NCBI GenBank assembly: GCA_003140115.1
Contig: PLIQ01000603.1
Location: forward strand, 8,534-26,745
Source of the DNA: Actinomycetota bacterium
GTDB taxonomy: Bacteria; Actinomycetota; Actinomycetes; Streptosporangiales; Streptosporangiaceae
DNA: 18,212 nt
Reading direction: 5' to 3'
This document shows, piece after piece, positions 9,157-16,173 of the stretch. The position numbers and the translations under genes were made by a program. How positions within the stretch are numbered: the stretch's first letter is position 1; every line of letters starts with the position of its first letter. Below the pieces are notes generated by a model. That model was not told the origin of the DNA, ran no database searches, and saw only the letters and a list, made by a program, of their open reading frames with translations.

Positions 9157-9942
9157 CTACCGCCGGGTCACGCGCAATGCCTCATTGAGCGACTGGGCGG
9201 CGGCGCGGACCTGGCCGAGCAGCTTGTCCTGCAGTGGCGCGGGGGCCCGCACCAGCGGCGAGGGCACCGTGATCACCGCGATCATGCGCTTGGCCTGGAA
9301 CACCGGCGCGGAGACGGCCCACACGCCCTGCTCGAGTTCCTCTTCGCTGGTGGCGTACCCCTTGCGCCCGGCCTCGGCGGCCTTGATCTCGAACCGGGCG
9401 GCGGCCACCGGGTCGCGCTCGGCCAGCGGCGCCAGGTACTCCCTGCGGAGCTCGGGCGGCAGGCCGGACAGCAGCAGCCGGGCGCTGGCCCCGCGATCCA
9501 GCGGCAGCGGCTGACCCGCCTCGAACGAGATGCGCAGCCGCTGCGCGGACTGGACCCGGTGCACGCAGACCGCGGACCGGCCGATCAGCCGGACCAGGAT
9601 GACGGTCTCGCCGGTCTCGGCGGCCAGCTCGCGCATGACCGGGTCGGCGATGTCGATGATGCTCTCGGCGGCCTCGGCGGCCCGGGCCAGCCCGATCAGC
9701 CGGGCGGAGAGCCGGTAGCTGCCGCGCTCATCGCCGGCCAGTAGCCCGGTCTCGCGCAGCAGCGTAATGTACCGGTAGACGCTGGGTAGCGCTATGCCGG
9801 TGGCGGTGGCCAGGTCGCGCGCGGTCAGGGTGTTCTTATCGGCTGAGAAAGCGAGCATCAGGGCGAGGACGCGGCGCGCCCCCTCGCATCCGTGCACGGC
9901 ACTCGCTTCGGGGGGCATCTTGACTGCGGTAGCCCTGGCCAT
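9157..9942 (-). CDS. IclR family transcriptional regulator
   Basis: 261 aa. The N-terminal winged helix-turn-helix spans about 20-80, with ARDLATATGIALPSVYRYI as the recognition region and GSYRLSARLIGLA as the wing exit. The C-terminal effector domain (about 95-255) has the family's GASARLLLSG (150-159), KGYATSEEELEQGVWAVSAPVF (194-215) and IAVITVPSP. These proteins bind small carboxylic or aromatic effectors and usually control an adjacent catabolic gene. The likely target is the amidase just downstream, or the gene itself. ATG 9942 is preferred because GAAAGG lies 5-6 nt upstream. An upstream ATG at 9957 would add five residues but has no Shine-Dalgarno. A strong promoter candidate and a direct repeat lie upstream. 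Confidence 0.92.
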   Translation of the reverse strand: MARATAVKMPPEASAVHGCEGARRVLALMLAFSADKNTLTARDLATATGIALPSVYRYITLLRETGLLAGDERGSYRLSARLIGLARAAEAAESIIDIADPVMRELAAETGETVILVRLIGRSAVCVHRVQSAQRLRISFEAGQPLPLDRGASARLLLSGLPPELRREYLAPLAERDPVAAARFEIKAAEAGRKGYATSEEELEQGVWAVSAPVFQAKRMIAVITVPSPLVRAPAPLQDKLLGQVRAAAQSLNEALRVTRR

Positions 9943-9985
9943 AGCGACCTTTCTCATTTTGTTAGAATGCGTCTATCGCCCACTG

Positions 9986-10014
9986 ATAATAACGACGTTT
10001 ATGTATACCGTCAA
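9986..10014 (-). promoter_or_regulatory. sigma70-type promoter for the IclR regulator
   Basis: On the minus strand TTGACG (10009-10014) and TATTAT (9986-9991) are separated by exactly 17 bp, within a locally A+T-rich stretch. The -10 lies 43 bp upstream of the chosen start codon. This is the best-looking promoter in the window by eye. Confidence 0.55.
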
Positions 10015-10031
10015 CGCGTCTACGAGAATTG

Positions 10032-10051
10032 TGCGAAATAACTGCGAAATA
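10032..10051. repeat. direct repeat TGCGAAATA upstream of the IclR promoter
   Basis: TGCGAAATA occurs at 10032-10040 and 10043-10051, an 11-bp period or one helical turn. It lies 18-37 bp upstream of the -35 element, a position suited to a regulator binding side by side on one DNA face. The rest of 9958-10129 holds no gene. Confidence 0.5.
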
Positions 10052-10129
10052 GCAAGACTAGCGGATGGGATTAGTGGCTAGGGCGCCGTTAGCGAGTCTT
10101 GTGGGTGTCTGGCAGCGTTCTGTGTGCGT

Positions 10130-10885
10130 TCACGGGATCAGCAGGCGGATGCCGAGGGCCAGGGCGGCGGTGGCGACGAGGAGGAACGCGGTCACCCATA
10201 CGCCGCGGGAGACGCCGGTCAGGCGGGCCAGCTGGTCGGCGTCCGAGAGGCCGGCCCGGATGCTTCCTCGGTTGCTCGCCCGGCCGCCCGCCCGGCTGCT
10301 CGACCGGCGTCGGCTGCTCTGGCGCCGGGTCAGATCGAGGGCCGGGCGCATCCCGCCGAGCAGAAGGAACCACGCGGCCAGGTAGGCGAAACCGGCCTGC
10401 ACCGCGGCCGAGGCGAAGTAGCTGACCGCGAACACGCCGGCCGCGGTGACCAGCACGGCCAGCGCGCCGAACGCGTTGCGGACGGCCAGGAACGTCGCGG
10501 CCAGCAGCACCAGGGCCAGCCACAACAGCGCGGCCGGATGCCGCGCCGCGAGCAGGGCGGCCGCGCCCGCGCCGAGCAGCGGCGGGGTCAGGTAGCCCGC
10601 GGCCGCGGTGAGGACCAGGCCGGGGCCGTGCCGCTTGCCGCGCGAGTAGGTGACCCCGGAGTTGTCCGCGTGCAGCCTGATCCCCTCCAGGCGCCGCCCG
10701 GACAGCACGGACACCAGCGCGTGCCCGCCCTCGTGCGCGATCGTGATCACCTGGCCGGCCAGCCGCCAGGACCGGGTGTTCAGCACGATGAGGAGGGCGG
10801 CCAGGCCGGTGACGGCCACCAACCAGGCGGGCGGGGCGGGCTGGCTGGCGTAGACGTGATCCCAGAGCCGGGCCAGGACGCTCAT
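10130..10885 (-). CDS. M50-family membrane metallopeptidase (M50B-like)
   Basis: 251 aa. HEGGH at 51-55 within a membrane-associated helix is the zinc-binding HExxH of M50 peptidases. It is followed by LSGRRLEGIRLHADNSGVTY and several hydrophobic segments (about 20-36, 88-113, 118-134, 140-176 and 229-250). The late SDADQLARLTG (214-224) is a recurrent block of this actinobacterial subfamily. An Arg/Ser-rich stretch at 187-208 looks like a low-complexity insertion. Start: ATG 10885 overlaps the TGA of the upstream protease gene as ATGA, implying translational coupling; the frame continues open further upstream but that reading is antisense-like Arg-rich noise. Substrate unknown. Classic site-2 proteases cleave regulators such as anti-sigma factors, but this subfamily lacks a PDZ domain here. 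Confidence 0.85.
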   Translation of the reverse strand: MSVLARLWDHVYASQPAPPAWLVAVTGLAALLIVLNTRSWRLAGQVITIAHEGGHALVSVLSGRRLEGIRLHADNSGVTYSRGKRHGPGLVLTAAAGYLTPPLLGAGAAALLAARHPAALLWLALVLLAATFLAVRNAFGALAVLVTAAGVFAVSYFASAAVQAGFAYLAAWFLLLGGMRPALDLTRRQSSRRRSSSRAGGRASNRGSIRAGLSDADQLARLTGVSRGVWVTAFLLVATAALALGIRLLIP

Positions 10886-11736
10886 GGGGCTGGCAGCCAG
10901 GAGACGTGGCCGGCCAGCAGGGCGTAGCCGACGAAGGTCACGGCGTCGATCAGCGTGTGCGCGATGATCAGCGGGGCCACCCGGCCGTAGCGGCGGTAGA
11001 AGATGCCGAAGATGATGCCCATCGCGGCGTTGCCGAAGAAGGCGCCGATGCCCTGGTACAGGTGGTAGGAGCCGCGGATCACGGCGCTGATGGCGATGGC
11101 CGCGACGGGGTTGACGCCGAGCTTGTCCAGCCGGCTGAGCAGGTATCCGACGACGACGACCTCTTCGAGGATGCCGTTCTGGGCGGCCGACAGGATCAGT
11201 ACCGGGAAGCGCCACCAGACGTCGGGCAGGTTCTCGGCGACGACGTTCAGCTCCACGCCGGCGTGGTAGGCGATCAGGTACAGGCCCAGGCCCGCGCCGC
11301 CGATCACCGCGGCCAGCAGGGCGCCCCAGCCCAGGTCCTTCCCCGGCTGGCTGAGGTCCAGGCCCAGCGTCTTGGACGGCCGCTCCCCGGACCGAGCCAG
11401 CAGGTAGAACACCAGCAGTACCGGGGCCAGCGACAGGGTGATGTTGGTGAGCTGCAGGAACAGGTCGAGCAGCGGCCGGCCGGGGGCCAGCGTGCCGTGC
11501 ACGACCACGGCCTGCTTGCTGATCGCCTGCTGCGCGGTCAGCGAGCCGATGTACTGGACCAGGGCGTAGATGCCGCTGGCGCCGAGGGACACCGCGAAGA
11601 CGGTGACAATCTCCCAGCGGAGCAGCCGGGCAGGGGGCGGGGCCAGGACGGTGGCAGCGGGCACCGCCGCGTCCCCCGCAGCGGGCACCGCCGTGTCCCC
11701 CCGCGAGCTCGTCGAGGTCTCGTCGGCCATGGTCAT
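10882..11736 (-). CDS. CPBP family intramembrane protease (Abi/CAAX-like)
   Basis: 284 aa. A Pro/Ala-rich cytosolic N-terminus (about 1-38) precedes multiple hydrophobic helices. CPBP motifs are recognisable: EE at 191-192 in GILEEVVVVGYLL, RGSYHLYQG with His225, and IIAHTLID with His260 and Asp264. The usual EExxxR is EEVVVVGY here, lacking the Arg, which I recall as a variant in an actinobacterial branch. Family members are membrane glutamic proteases linked to prenyl-protein processing, bacteriocin immunity or signalling; no specific role is evident. It overlaps the M50 gene by 4 nt, so two different membrane proteases are made from one coupled unit. The ATG at 11736 and another at 11730 are both possible; neither has a strong Shine-Dalgarno. 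Confidence 0.85.
   Translation of the reverse strand: MTMADETSTSSRGDTAVPAAGDAAVPAATVLAPPPARLLRWEIVTVFAVSLGASGIYALVQYIGSLTAQQAISKQAVVVHGTLAPGRPLLDLFLQLTNITLSLAPVLLVFYLLARSGERPSKTLGLDLSQPGKDLGWGALLAAVIGGAGLGLYLIAYHAGVELNVVAENLPDVWWRFPVLILSAAQNGILEEVVVVGYLLSRLDKLGVNPVAAIAISAVIRGSYHLYQGIGAFFGNAAMGIIFGIFYRRYGRVAPLIIAHTLIDAVTFVGYALLAGHVSWLPAP
11654..11701 (-). repeat. two tandem 24-bp units in the 5' end of the CPBP protease gene
   Basis: The two copies (11654-11677 and 11678-11701) differ at one base and encode a duplicated GDTAVPAA/GDAAVPAA in the disordered N-terminus. It keeps the frame and looks like a simple slippage duplication. Confidence 0.75.
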
Positions 11737-11860
11737 TCAGTATCGCTCGGCTGGAACGGTGCAATGCCCGCCGGATGGCCGGCAAGGTGGCGACCTACTA
11801 AGCTCACTAGTCATAAACCGGGCCGCGTCCGTTCGGCACGTTCACCTAGCAGAGGTCACC

Positions 11861-12352
11861 ATGGTCCAGCGCTACCCGTCCAGCGGCAAGCCCGTCGAGC
11901 TGGAGCGGCTTCCTGCTCCCCCGTCGGTGGCCAAGGCGGTCAAGCTCATGTACGCGGGCGCGGCCGTCAGTACCGTCAGCCTGATCATCTCGCTGGCCGA
12001 CATCAGCGGCACCAAGTCCGCGATCAGGAAGGCCCGGCCCAACCTGACCGCGTCCCAGGTCAGCAGCCTCAACACGTTCATCATCAGCCTGGCGGTCGTG
12101 TCCGGCCTGATCGGGGTCGGCCTGTGGCTGTGGATGGCCCGGGCGAACAACCAGGGCAGGAACTGGGCCCGGATCTTGTCCACGATCCTGTTCTGCCTGG
12201 CCACCTTGGACCTGGTCGGGGTGTTCAGCGAGCCGAAGACGGCGTTGGGCCTGATATTCCCGGTACTGACCTGGCTGGTCGGGCTGGGCGCGGTGTTCCT
12301 GCTGTGGCGCCCGGAGTCCAGCGCGTTCTTCAAGCCGCAGGGATTGCGTTGA
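11861..12352 (+). CDS. four-helix membrane protein of unknown function
   Basis: 163 aa from ATG 11861, which has AGAGG 5 nt upstream; a longer in-frame reading from further left overlaps the opposite-strand protease gene and is not credible. After a polar N-terminus come four hydrophobic segments at about 27-47, 72-92, 103-122 and 127-148, with a short cytosol-like loop WMARANNQGRNWAR before the third. I do not recognise the family. Similar small proteins with an NxGRNWARI loop are common in actinobacteria. It ends 4 bp before a DapA-type gene, so the two are probably cotranscribed and coupled. The gap 11737-11860 is the shared divergent promoter region with the CPBP protease. Confidence 0.75.
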   Translation: MVQRYPSSGKPVELERLPAPPSVAKAVKLMYAGAAVSTVSLIISLADISGTKSAIRKARPNLTASQVSSLNTFIISLAVVSGLIGVGLWLWMARANNQGRNWARILSTILFCLATLDLVGVFSEPKTALGLIFPVLTWLVGLGAVFLLWRPESSAFFKPQGLR

Positions 12353-12356
12353 GCCG

Positions 12357-13217
12357 TTGAGCCCAGCCGCCGTCGTCTTTTCGGCCGTACCGACGCTGTT
12401 CAGCAGCGACGGTGAGGTCGACCTCGGCGCCAACCGCGCCCTGTACAAGTTCGTGGCCGGGTTGCTGGACGGGCTGCTGGTGGCCGGGACCACGGGTGAG
12501 TTCCCGGCCCTGGACGACGACGAGCGGCTGGCGCTCATCGAGCTGGCGCTGTCCGAGGCGGGCCCGGACCGGGTCATCGCGCACGTCGGCGCGCCGGACG
12601 CCCGGCACGCCGCCCGGCTGGCCCGGGCCGCGGCGGCGCTCGGGGCGACGCGGATCGCGGCCATCACGCCCTACTACCTGCCCGCGCGGCCCGATGAGCT
12701 GATCGCTCACTTCGGCCGGATCCGGGAGGCCGTAGCCGATCTGGAGCTCTACGCCTATATTTTTCCCGAACGGACCGGGCTGCGTGTTCCTCCTCCGGTG
12801 TTCGCGGCGGTGGCTTCGGCCGCGGGCCTGGCCGGGGCCAAGCTGAGCGGCTCCGCCGCCGGCGACCTGGCGTCGTTTGCCGAGGCGGCTCCGGGTTTGC
12901 TGCTGTTCTCCGGTGACGACTCGAATCCGGCGGCCACGATGCGGGCGGGCGGAGCGGGGCTGATCTCCGGGCGCAGCAGCGCCTACCCCGAGGTCTACGC
13001 GGCGCTCACCGACGCGCTGGTTTCCAACGACCTGGAAGCGGCGCCCCGGCATCAGCGGACGCTGGACCGGATCGTGGCCCTCGGGGCGAGCGTCGGGCGC
13101 CTCAAGTACGCGCTGCACCTGCGTGGCGTGGGAGGGACCACGGCCCGGATGACTGTGGATCCCCCGGATGCTTCGGTATCCGCCGCCATCGCCGCCGAGG
13201 TTGCCGCGCTGTTTTGA
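12357..13217 (+). CDS. dihydrodipicolinate synthase/N-acetylneuraminate lyase (DapA) superfamily protein
   Basis: 286 aa TIM-barrel class I aldolase. It carries GTTGE at 44-48 (the Thr-Thr of DapA), ITPYYLPA with Tyr106/107, Tyr134 and Arg139 in AYIFPERTG (standing where DapA has YNVPxRT), and the Schiff-base Lys162 in GAKLSG. These residues support aldol cleavage or condensation with a pyruvate-type donor. The acceptor cannot be read from sequence, and no lysine-pathway genes are nearby, so the main dapA is less likely than a catabolic or secondary aldolase. The TTG start at 12357 lies 4 nt after the membrane protein's stop with no clear Shine-Dalgarno, pointing to translational coupling. 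The C-terminal domain is slightly short. Confidence 0.85.
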   Translation: MSPAAVVFSAVPTLFSSDGEVDLGANRALYKFVAGLLDGLLVAGTTGEFPALDDDERLALIELALSEAGPDRVIAHVGAPDARHAARLARAAAALGATRIAAITPYYLPARPDELIAHFGRIREAVADLELYAYIFPERTGLRVPPPVFAAVASAAGLAGAKLSGSAAGDLASFAEAAPGLLLFSGDDSNPAATMRAGGAGLISGRSSAYPEVYAALTDALVSNDLEAAPRHQRTLDRIVALGASVGRLKYALHLRGVGGTTARMTVDPPDASVSAAIAAEVAALF

Positions 13218-13244
13218 AACCGGCTGTGTTTTAAACCGGCTGTG
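13217..13244. repeat. direct repeat AAACCGGCTGTG at the end of the DapA-type gene
   Basis: AAACCGGCTGTG occurs at 13217-13228 and 13233-13244 (16-bp period), each preceded by TTTT. The first copy overlaps the stop codon. It is probably a local duplication. Confidence 0.7.
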
Positions 13245-13278
13245 AACCAAGGGCCGGGATGGCGCGTCCTCTCATCAA

Positions 13279-13309
13279 GAGGTCCGGCGAAAGCGGGGCG
13301 CCGGGCCTC
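13279..13309 (+). terminator. hairpin in the convergent gap after the DapA-type gene
   Basis: A 10-bp GC-rich stem (13279-13288 with 13300-13309, one T-G pair) closes an 11-nt loop 62 bp after the stop. It sits between two convergent genes and could act on either strand. No U-tract follows. Confidence 0.4.
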
Positions 13310-13350
13310 AGTTGGCTCGGTTATCGTGCGGGTGCCGGGCAGAGCAGGCC

Positions 13351-13430
13351 CGGCGAGAGCGGGGCACCAGACAGCTAGCCGGTGTTGAGCGGGGCACCGG
13401 AAAGCTGGCCGGTGTTGAGCGGGGCGCCGG
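13351..13430. repeat. 30-bp imperfect tandem repeat in the convergent intergenic region
   Basis: Two full 30-bp units (13371-13400 and 13401-13430) share GCTRGCCGGTGTTGAGCGGG and the bases up to GCRCCGG. A third partial unit lies at 13351-13370, and the core AGCGGGGCGCCGGG also appears at 13292-13305 inside the hairpin. It lies between convergent genes and codes for nothing I can support. Confidence 0.7.
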
Positions 13431-13488
13431 GCCTGATCCGGTGCTGCGGTTGTGCGGTTGCCCGGCTTCGCGCCGAGCGTCGGTCCGG

Positions 13489-14580
13489 TCAGGTGCTGGG
13501 CTGTGCGTCGAGGACCTGGTGTGCACGGGCGATGAGCAACGGTACGGCGAAGCCTTCTTGTTCGAAGCCTTCGCCGACTGTCTTGCCCTGCTGGTACCGG
13601 GCGTGGATGCCTTCCAGCACGACAGCCAGCTTGAAGTAGCCGAACGCGACGTAGTAACCGATCCCGGACACGTCCCGCCCGGTGAGCCGGGCGTACTCGG
13701 CCGCGAACTCAGCGCGGGTCCAGAACCCGGGGCTGGCGGTGGCATCGGTCGACACCCCGCGCGTCCCGGCCGGCGAACCGGCCGGGGTGAGCCAGCCCTC
13801 CTCGCCGTCCTCCGTCCAGTAGACGAGGGTCAGGCCCAGGTCGGCCAGCGGGTCGCCCAGGGTGGCCATCTCCCAGTCCACCACGGCCGTGATCCGCGGC
13901 TCGGGGTCGAGGGTGACCAGCGCGTTGTCCAGCCGGTAGTCGCCGTGGACCAGCGTGGTCTGGCCTTCGGCGGGCAGCGCCGCGGTCAGCCGTTCGACGA
14001 GCTCGGTGTAGCCGGGTACGTCCCGGGTCGCGGACAGTTCCCACTGCCGCTGCCAGCGATCGAGCTGGCGCCGTAGGTATCCGGCGCCGCGACCGAGGTC
14101 GGCGAGCCCGACTTGGTTGACGTCGACGCCATGGATGGCGGCGAGCATGTCGGCCAGGCACCGCGACAGGTCCGCGGCCTGCGGTTCGGTCAGCTCCTTG
14201 GTGTCCGCGCGGGTCCGGAGCACAACGCCGGGCACGTACTCCATCACGTAGAAGGGCGCGCCGATCACCTCCTGGTCGGCGCACGCCCCCACGAGCGGGG
14301 CGACGGGTACCCGCGTGCCCGCAAGCGCGGACAGGACGCGGTATTCCCGCGACATGTCATGGGCGGTGGGCAGCACGTGACCGAGCGGGGGCCTGCGCAG
14401 CACCAGCAGCCGGCTGCCCCCCGGTCCCGAGACGGCCAGGCGGTAGGTGAGATTCGACCGGCCGCCCGCGATGAGCTGGATGTCGGTCAGCTCTACCGGC
14501 CCGCCTGGGACGTGGTCGTCGAGCCAGCTGGCGAGACGCGCAGGGCTGGGAATTCCTGGAGGAGCTTCGGTTACGGTCAT
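13489..14580 (-). CDS. phosphotransferase (APH/choline kinase-like, ACAD10-type) family protein
   Basis: 363 aa kinase-like fold. It shows GGRSNLTYRL (39-48, nucleotide loop), LRRPPLGHVLPTAHDMSREY (61-80), VMEYVPG (112-118), the Brenner motif HGDYRLDN (212-219) with catalytic Asp214, and VVDWEMATLGDPLADLG (233-249) with metal-binding Asp235. The LRRPP and DWEMATLGDPLADLG forms match the ACAD10/FadE36-like branch found near acyl-CoA genes more than aminoglycoside kinases, so antibiotic resistance is not implied. Substrate unknown. ATG 14580 is preferred over an upstream GTG at 14595, with AGG close upstream. It is convergent with the DapA-type gene and divergent from the next gene. Confidence 0.87.
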   Translation of the reverse strand: MTVTEAPPGIPSPARLASWLDDHVPGGPVELTDIQLIAGGRSNLTYRLAVSGPGGSRLLVLRRPPLGHVLPTAHDMSREYRVLSALAGTRVPVAPLVGACADQEVIGAPFYVMEYVPGVVLRTRADTKELTEPQAADLSRCLADMLAAIHGVDVNQVGLADLGRGAGYLRRQLDRWQRQWELSATRDVPGYTELVERLTAALPAEGQTTLVHGDYRLDNALVTLDPEPRITAVVDWEMATLGDPLADLGLTLVYWTEDGEEGWLTPAGSPAGTRGVSTDATASPGFWTRAEFAAEYARLTGRDVSGIGYYVAFGYFKLAVVLEGIHARYQQGKTVGEGFEQEGFAVPLLIARAHQVLDAQPST

Positions 14581-14680
14581 GGCCTGCCGATGCACAGAGG
14601 GTACGAATGCAAAATCCTAACGTCTCTGGCTATGGACTAATCACCGGCGCTGACGTAAGCAGGTGAAAGGGAGCTAGAAA

Positions 14681-14690
14681 GGTCTAGACC
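14681..14690. promoter_or_regulatory. 10-bp palindrome in the divergent promoter region
   Basis: GGTCTAGACC lies 21-30 bp upstream of the TTG start of the amidase-like gene, in the 130-bp divergent gap 14581-14710. CTGACG (14649-14654) and TAGAAA (14674-14679) could be a weak promoter with 19-bp spacing. A short operator is possible but unsupported beyond symmetry. Confidence 0.25.
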
Positions 14691-14710
14691 GTGATCTTGG
14701 GGAGGAATCG

Positions 14711-15415
14711 TTGGCTGATGCGTGGATGCCAGGCGTCAGGTGCATTCGGGCAGAGACCGACGGGGGACTACTAGGAGGGGGAGCGCCGCGGGCGGTGTGG
14801 CTGACCCTGGGGGCGGATCCGCGGGCTGTTTCGGTTTGTTCGGTTGCTCAGCGGCTCATTGAGGAGAACCGCCCGTGCCATCTGGTGTGGGATCCGCTGA
14901 CCGGCGAGCTCGCGCAGCTACTGCCGATCGTGCGGGCCGGGTGCGTGCTCGGCACTCCGGAGAACATCGACTACGCGCCGGATAAGCTTCCGTATCACCA
15001 GCCGGGCGTGAACCGCGAAGGCCGGCTCTGCGTGCAGATCGGGGTGATTGGGTCGCCGCGCGAGCCGTTCACCAGCTACCAGATGCTCGGCCTGGGCGAG
15101 ATCCTGGCTTGGCTCGACTCATGGCACATCCCCCGGCGCTGGCCGGCCGGGGCGCCGACGCCGTTCCGGACCGCGGCCAGGCCGCGCAGCCGGGCACAGT
15201 GGGCGCTCGGCGGGCACTTCGGCGCCTCCCAGGTACCGGACTGCGACAGCGTCGGGCCCGGCGGCATCGACATCGACCAGATCGCCCGCGCGGACACTGT
15301 GGTTCGTGAGCTGGCGGAACCGGCGCTGACCGGCCCGGCCCCGATGCTCCTGGGCCCGCGCACGACCCACGAGCTCCAAGCCGCCGCCCCCTCCCTCAGC
15401 GCAGCCGCCGTCTGA
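14711..15415 (+). CDS. amidase_2/endolysin-like fold protein, apparently lacking zinc ligands
   Basis: 234 aa. The TTG start at 14711 has GGAGGA 4 nt upstream, which decides it. The layout resembles zinc-dependent N-acetylmuramoyl-L-alanine amidases of actinophage/actinobacterial type: AVWLTLGAD (28-36), AQRLIEENRPCHLVWDPLTG (46-65) where such proteins read out a substrate loop, NREGRLCVQIGVIG (101-114), LGEILAWLDSWHIPRRWPAG (128-147), then GGHFGASQVPDCD and VGPGGIDID (167-188). In active relatives I recall a His in the first strand, GHSQVP and DHWDPG; here these read Leu31, GASQVP (Ala172) and DSVGPG (Ser180, Gly182). All three probable zinc ligands are thus changed. It is probably a non-catalytic binding protein. 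No signal peptide is seen. The family call is by pattern memory and moderately sure. Confidence 0.55.
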   Translation: MADAWMPGVRCIRAETDGGLLGGGAPRAVWLTLGADPRAVSVCSVAQRLIEENRPCHLVWDPLTGELAQLLPIVRAGCVLGTPENIDYAPDKLPYHQPGVNREGRLCVQIGVIGSPREPFTSYQMLGLGEILAWLDSWHIPRRWPAGAPTPFRTAARPRSRAQWALGGHFGASQVPDCDSVGPGGIDIDQIARADTVVRELAEPALTGPAPMLLGPRTTHELQAAAPSLSAAAV

Positions 15416-15416
15416 T

Positions 15417-15446
15417 CTTTGCCCGCTTCTTGCCCGTTTCTTGCCG
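15417..15446. repeat. three imperfect copies of CTTGCCCG upstream of the PNPOx-like gene
   Basis: CTTTGCCCG, CTTCTTGCCCG and TTTCTTGCCG follow one another with about 11-bp spacing in the 56-bp gap before the next gene. They may be slippage or a stacked binding site. Confidence 0.45.
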
Positions 15447-15471
15447 CTGCGGGCAGGGCGTACCGTGAACC

Positions 15472-16125
15472 ATGAGTCTGCCTGACCTCTCCAGCACCCC
15501 GCGCACCGAGCTCGGACGACACCATGAGCGGGGCCGGACCGAACGGGACGACCTGTACGCCGTGCTCGACGCCGGACTGATCTGCCACCTCGGGGTGATC
15601 GTCAACGGCGCGCCGCGCGTACTGCCCACCGGGTACGGCCGCCTCGGCGACCTGCTGTACCTGCACGGGTCGTCGGCGAACTCGAGCATCATGGCGGGGA
15701 ACGGCCAGGAGATCTGCGTGACCGTCACGCACCTGGACGGGCTGGTCTGCGCCAGGTCGGTGTTCAACCACTCGATGAACTACCGCAGCGCCGTGGTCTT
15801 CGGCGTGGCCCGGCTGGTCACCGATCCGGAGGAGAAGATCCTGGCCCTGCGGACCATCACCGAGCATCTGGTCCCCGGGCAGTGGTCCTACGTGCGGCAG
15901 CCCAGCAAGAAGGAGCTGGCGGCCACGTCCGCGCTCGCGTTGCCGCTCACCGAAGCGTCGGTGAAGATCCGCAGCGGCGGCCCGTCGGACGAGCCGGAGG
16001 ATTACAAGCTGGACCTCTGGGCAGGCGTGGTGCCGGTGACGACGGGATTCGGGGAGCCGGAAGCGGACGCCGTACTGCGACCGGGGATCGACACTCCGGC
16101 GCACATCGTCACGCGGGGCGGCTGA
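15472..16125 (+). CDS. pyridoxamine 5'-phosphate oxidase family flavin-nucleotide-binding protein
   Basis: 217 aa of the Pyridox_ox_2/NimA-related type. It shows RGRTERDDLYAVLDAGLICH (20-39), RVLPTGYGRLGDLLYLHGS (49-67), CVTVTHLDGLVCARSVFNHS (82-101) followed by MNYRSAVVFG, VPGQ, KKELAATSALALPLTEASVK and LWAGVVPV. The HSMNYRSVV block is diagnostic of this branch, whose members bind FMN and have poorly known redox substrates. It is distinct from the smaller split-barrel protein after mshC. ATG 15472 is the only start before the conserved region; the Shine-Dalgarno is weak (GCAGGG about 15 nt upstream). It is cotranscribed in principle with the gene before it (56-bp gap) and lies 48 bp ahead of orn. 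Confidence 0.9.
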   Translation: MSLPDLSSTPRTELGRHHERGRTERDDLYAVLDAGLICHLGVIVNGAPRVLPTGYGRLGDLLYLHGSSANSSIMAGNGQEICVTVTHLDGLVCARSVFNHSMNYRSAVVFGVARLVTDPEEKILALRTITEHLVPGQWSYVRQPSKKELAATSALALPLTEASVKIRSGGPSDEPEDYKLDLWAGVVPVTTGFGEPEADAVLRPGIDTPAHIVTRGG

Positions 16126-16173
16126 CGCTCCCGCCGATCGGCTGGCAATGCACGGCAGCCGAGGCCATAGGCT

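Noticed and set aside
10886..11785. N-terminal extension of the M50 peptidase frame
   Set aside because: The extension is Arg-rich and antisense-like in composition, overlaps the CPBP gene, and the ATGA junction gives a natural start at 10885.
10906..12360. 484-codon plus-strand frame across the CPBP gene and the next gene
   Set aside because: It is antisense to the CPBP protease and out of frame with the membrane protein gene; composition is noise-like.
12357..13217. The biosynthetic dapA of the lysine pathway
   Set aside because: The superfamily residues are present but neighbours and the divergent FSAVPTLFSSDGE start do not support a lysine role.
13351..13430. CRISPR-like array
   Set aside because: Units are contiguous tandem repeats without unique spacers, and no cas genes are present.
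13308..13745. Minus-strand frame with repeated PRSTPAS residues over the end of the phosphotransferase gene
   Set aside because: It is out of frame with the kinase motifs; the apparent protein repeat comes from the intergenic 30-bp DNA repeat.
13489..14580. Aminoglycoside resistance gene
   Set aside because: The kinase fold matches, but the LRRPP and DWEMATLGDPLADLG forms point to the ACAD10-like branch; nothing indicates drug modification.
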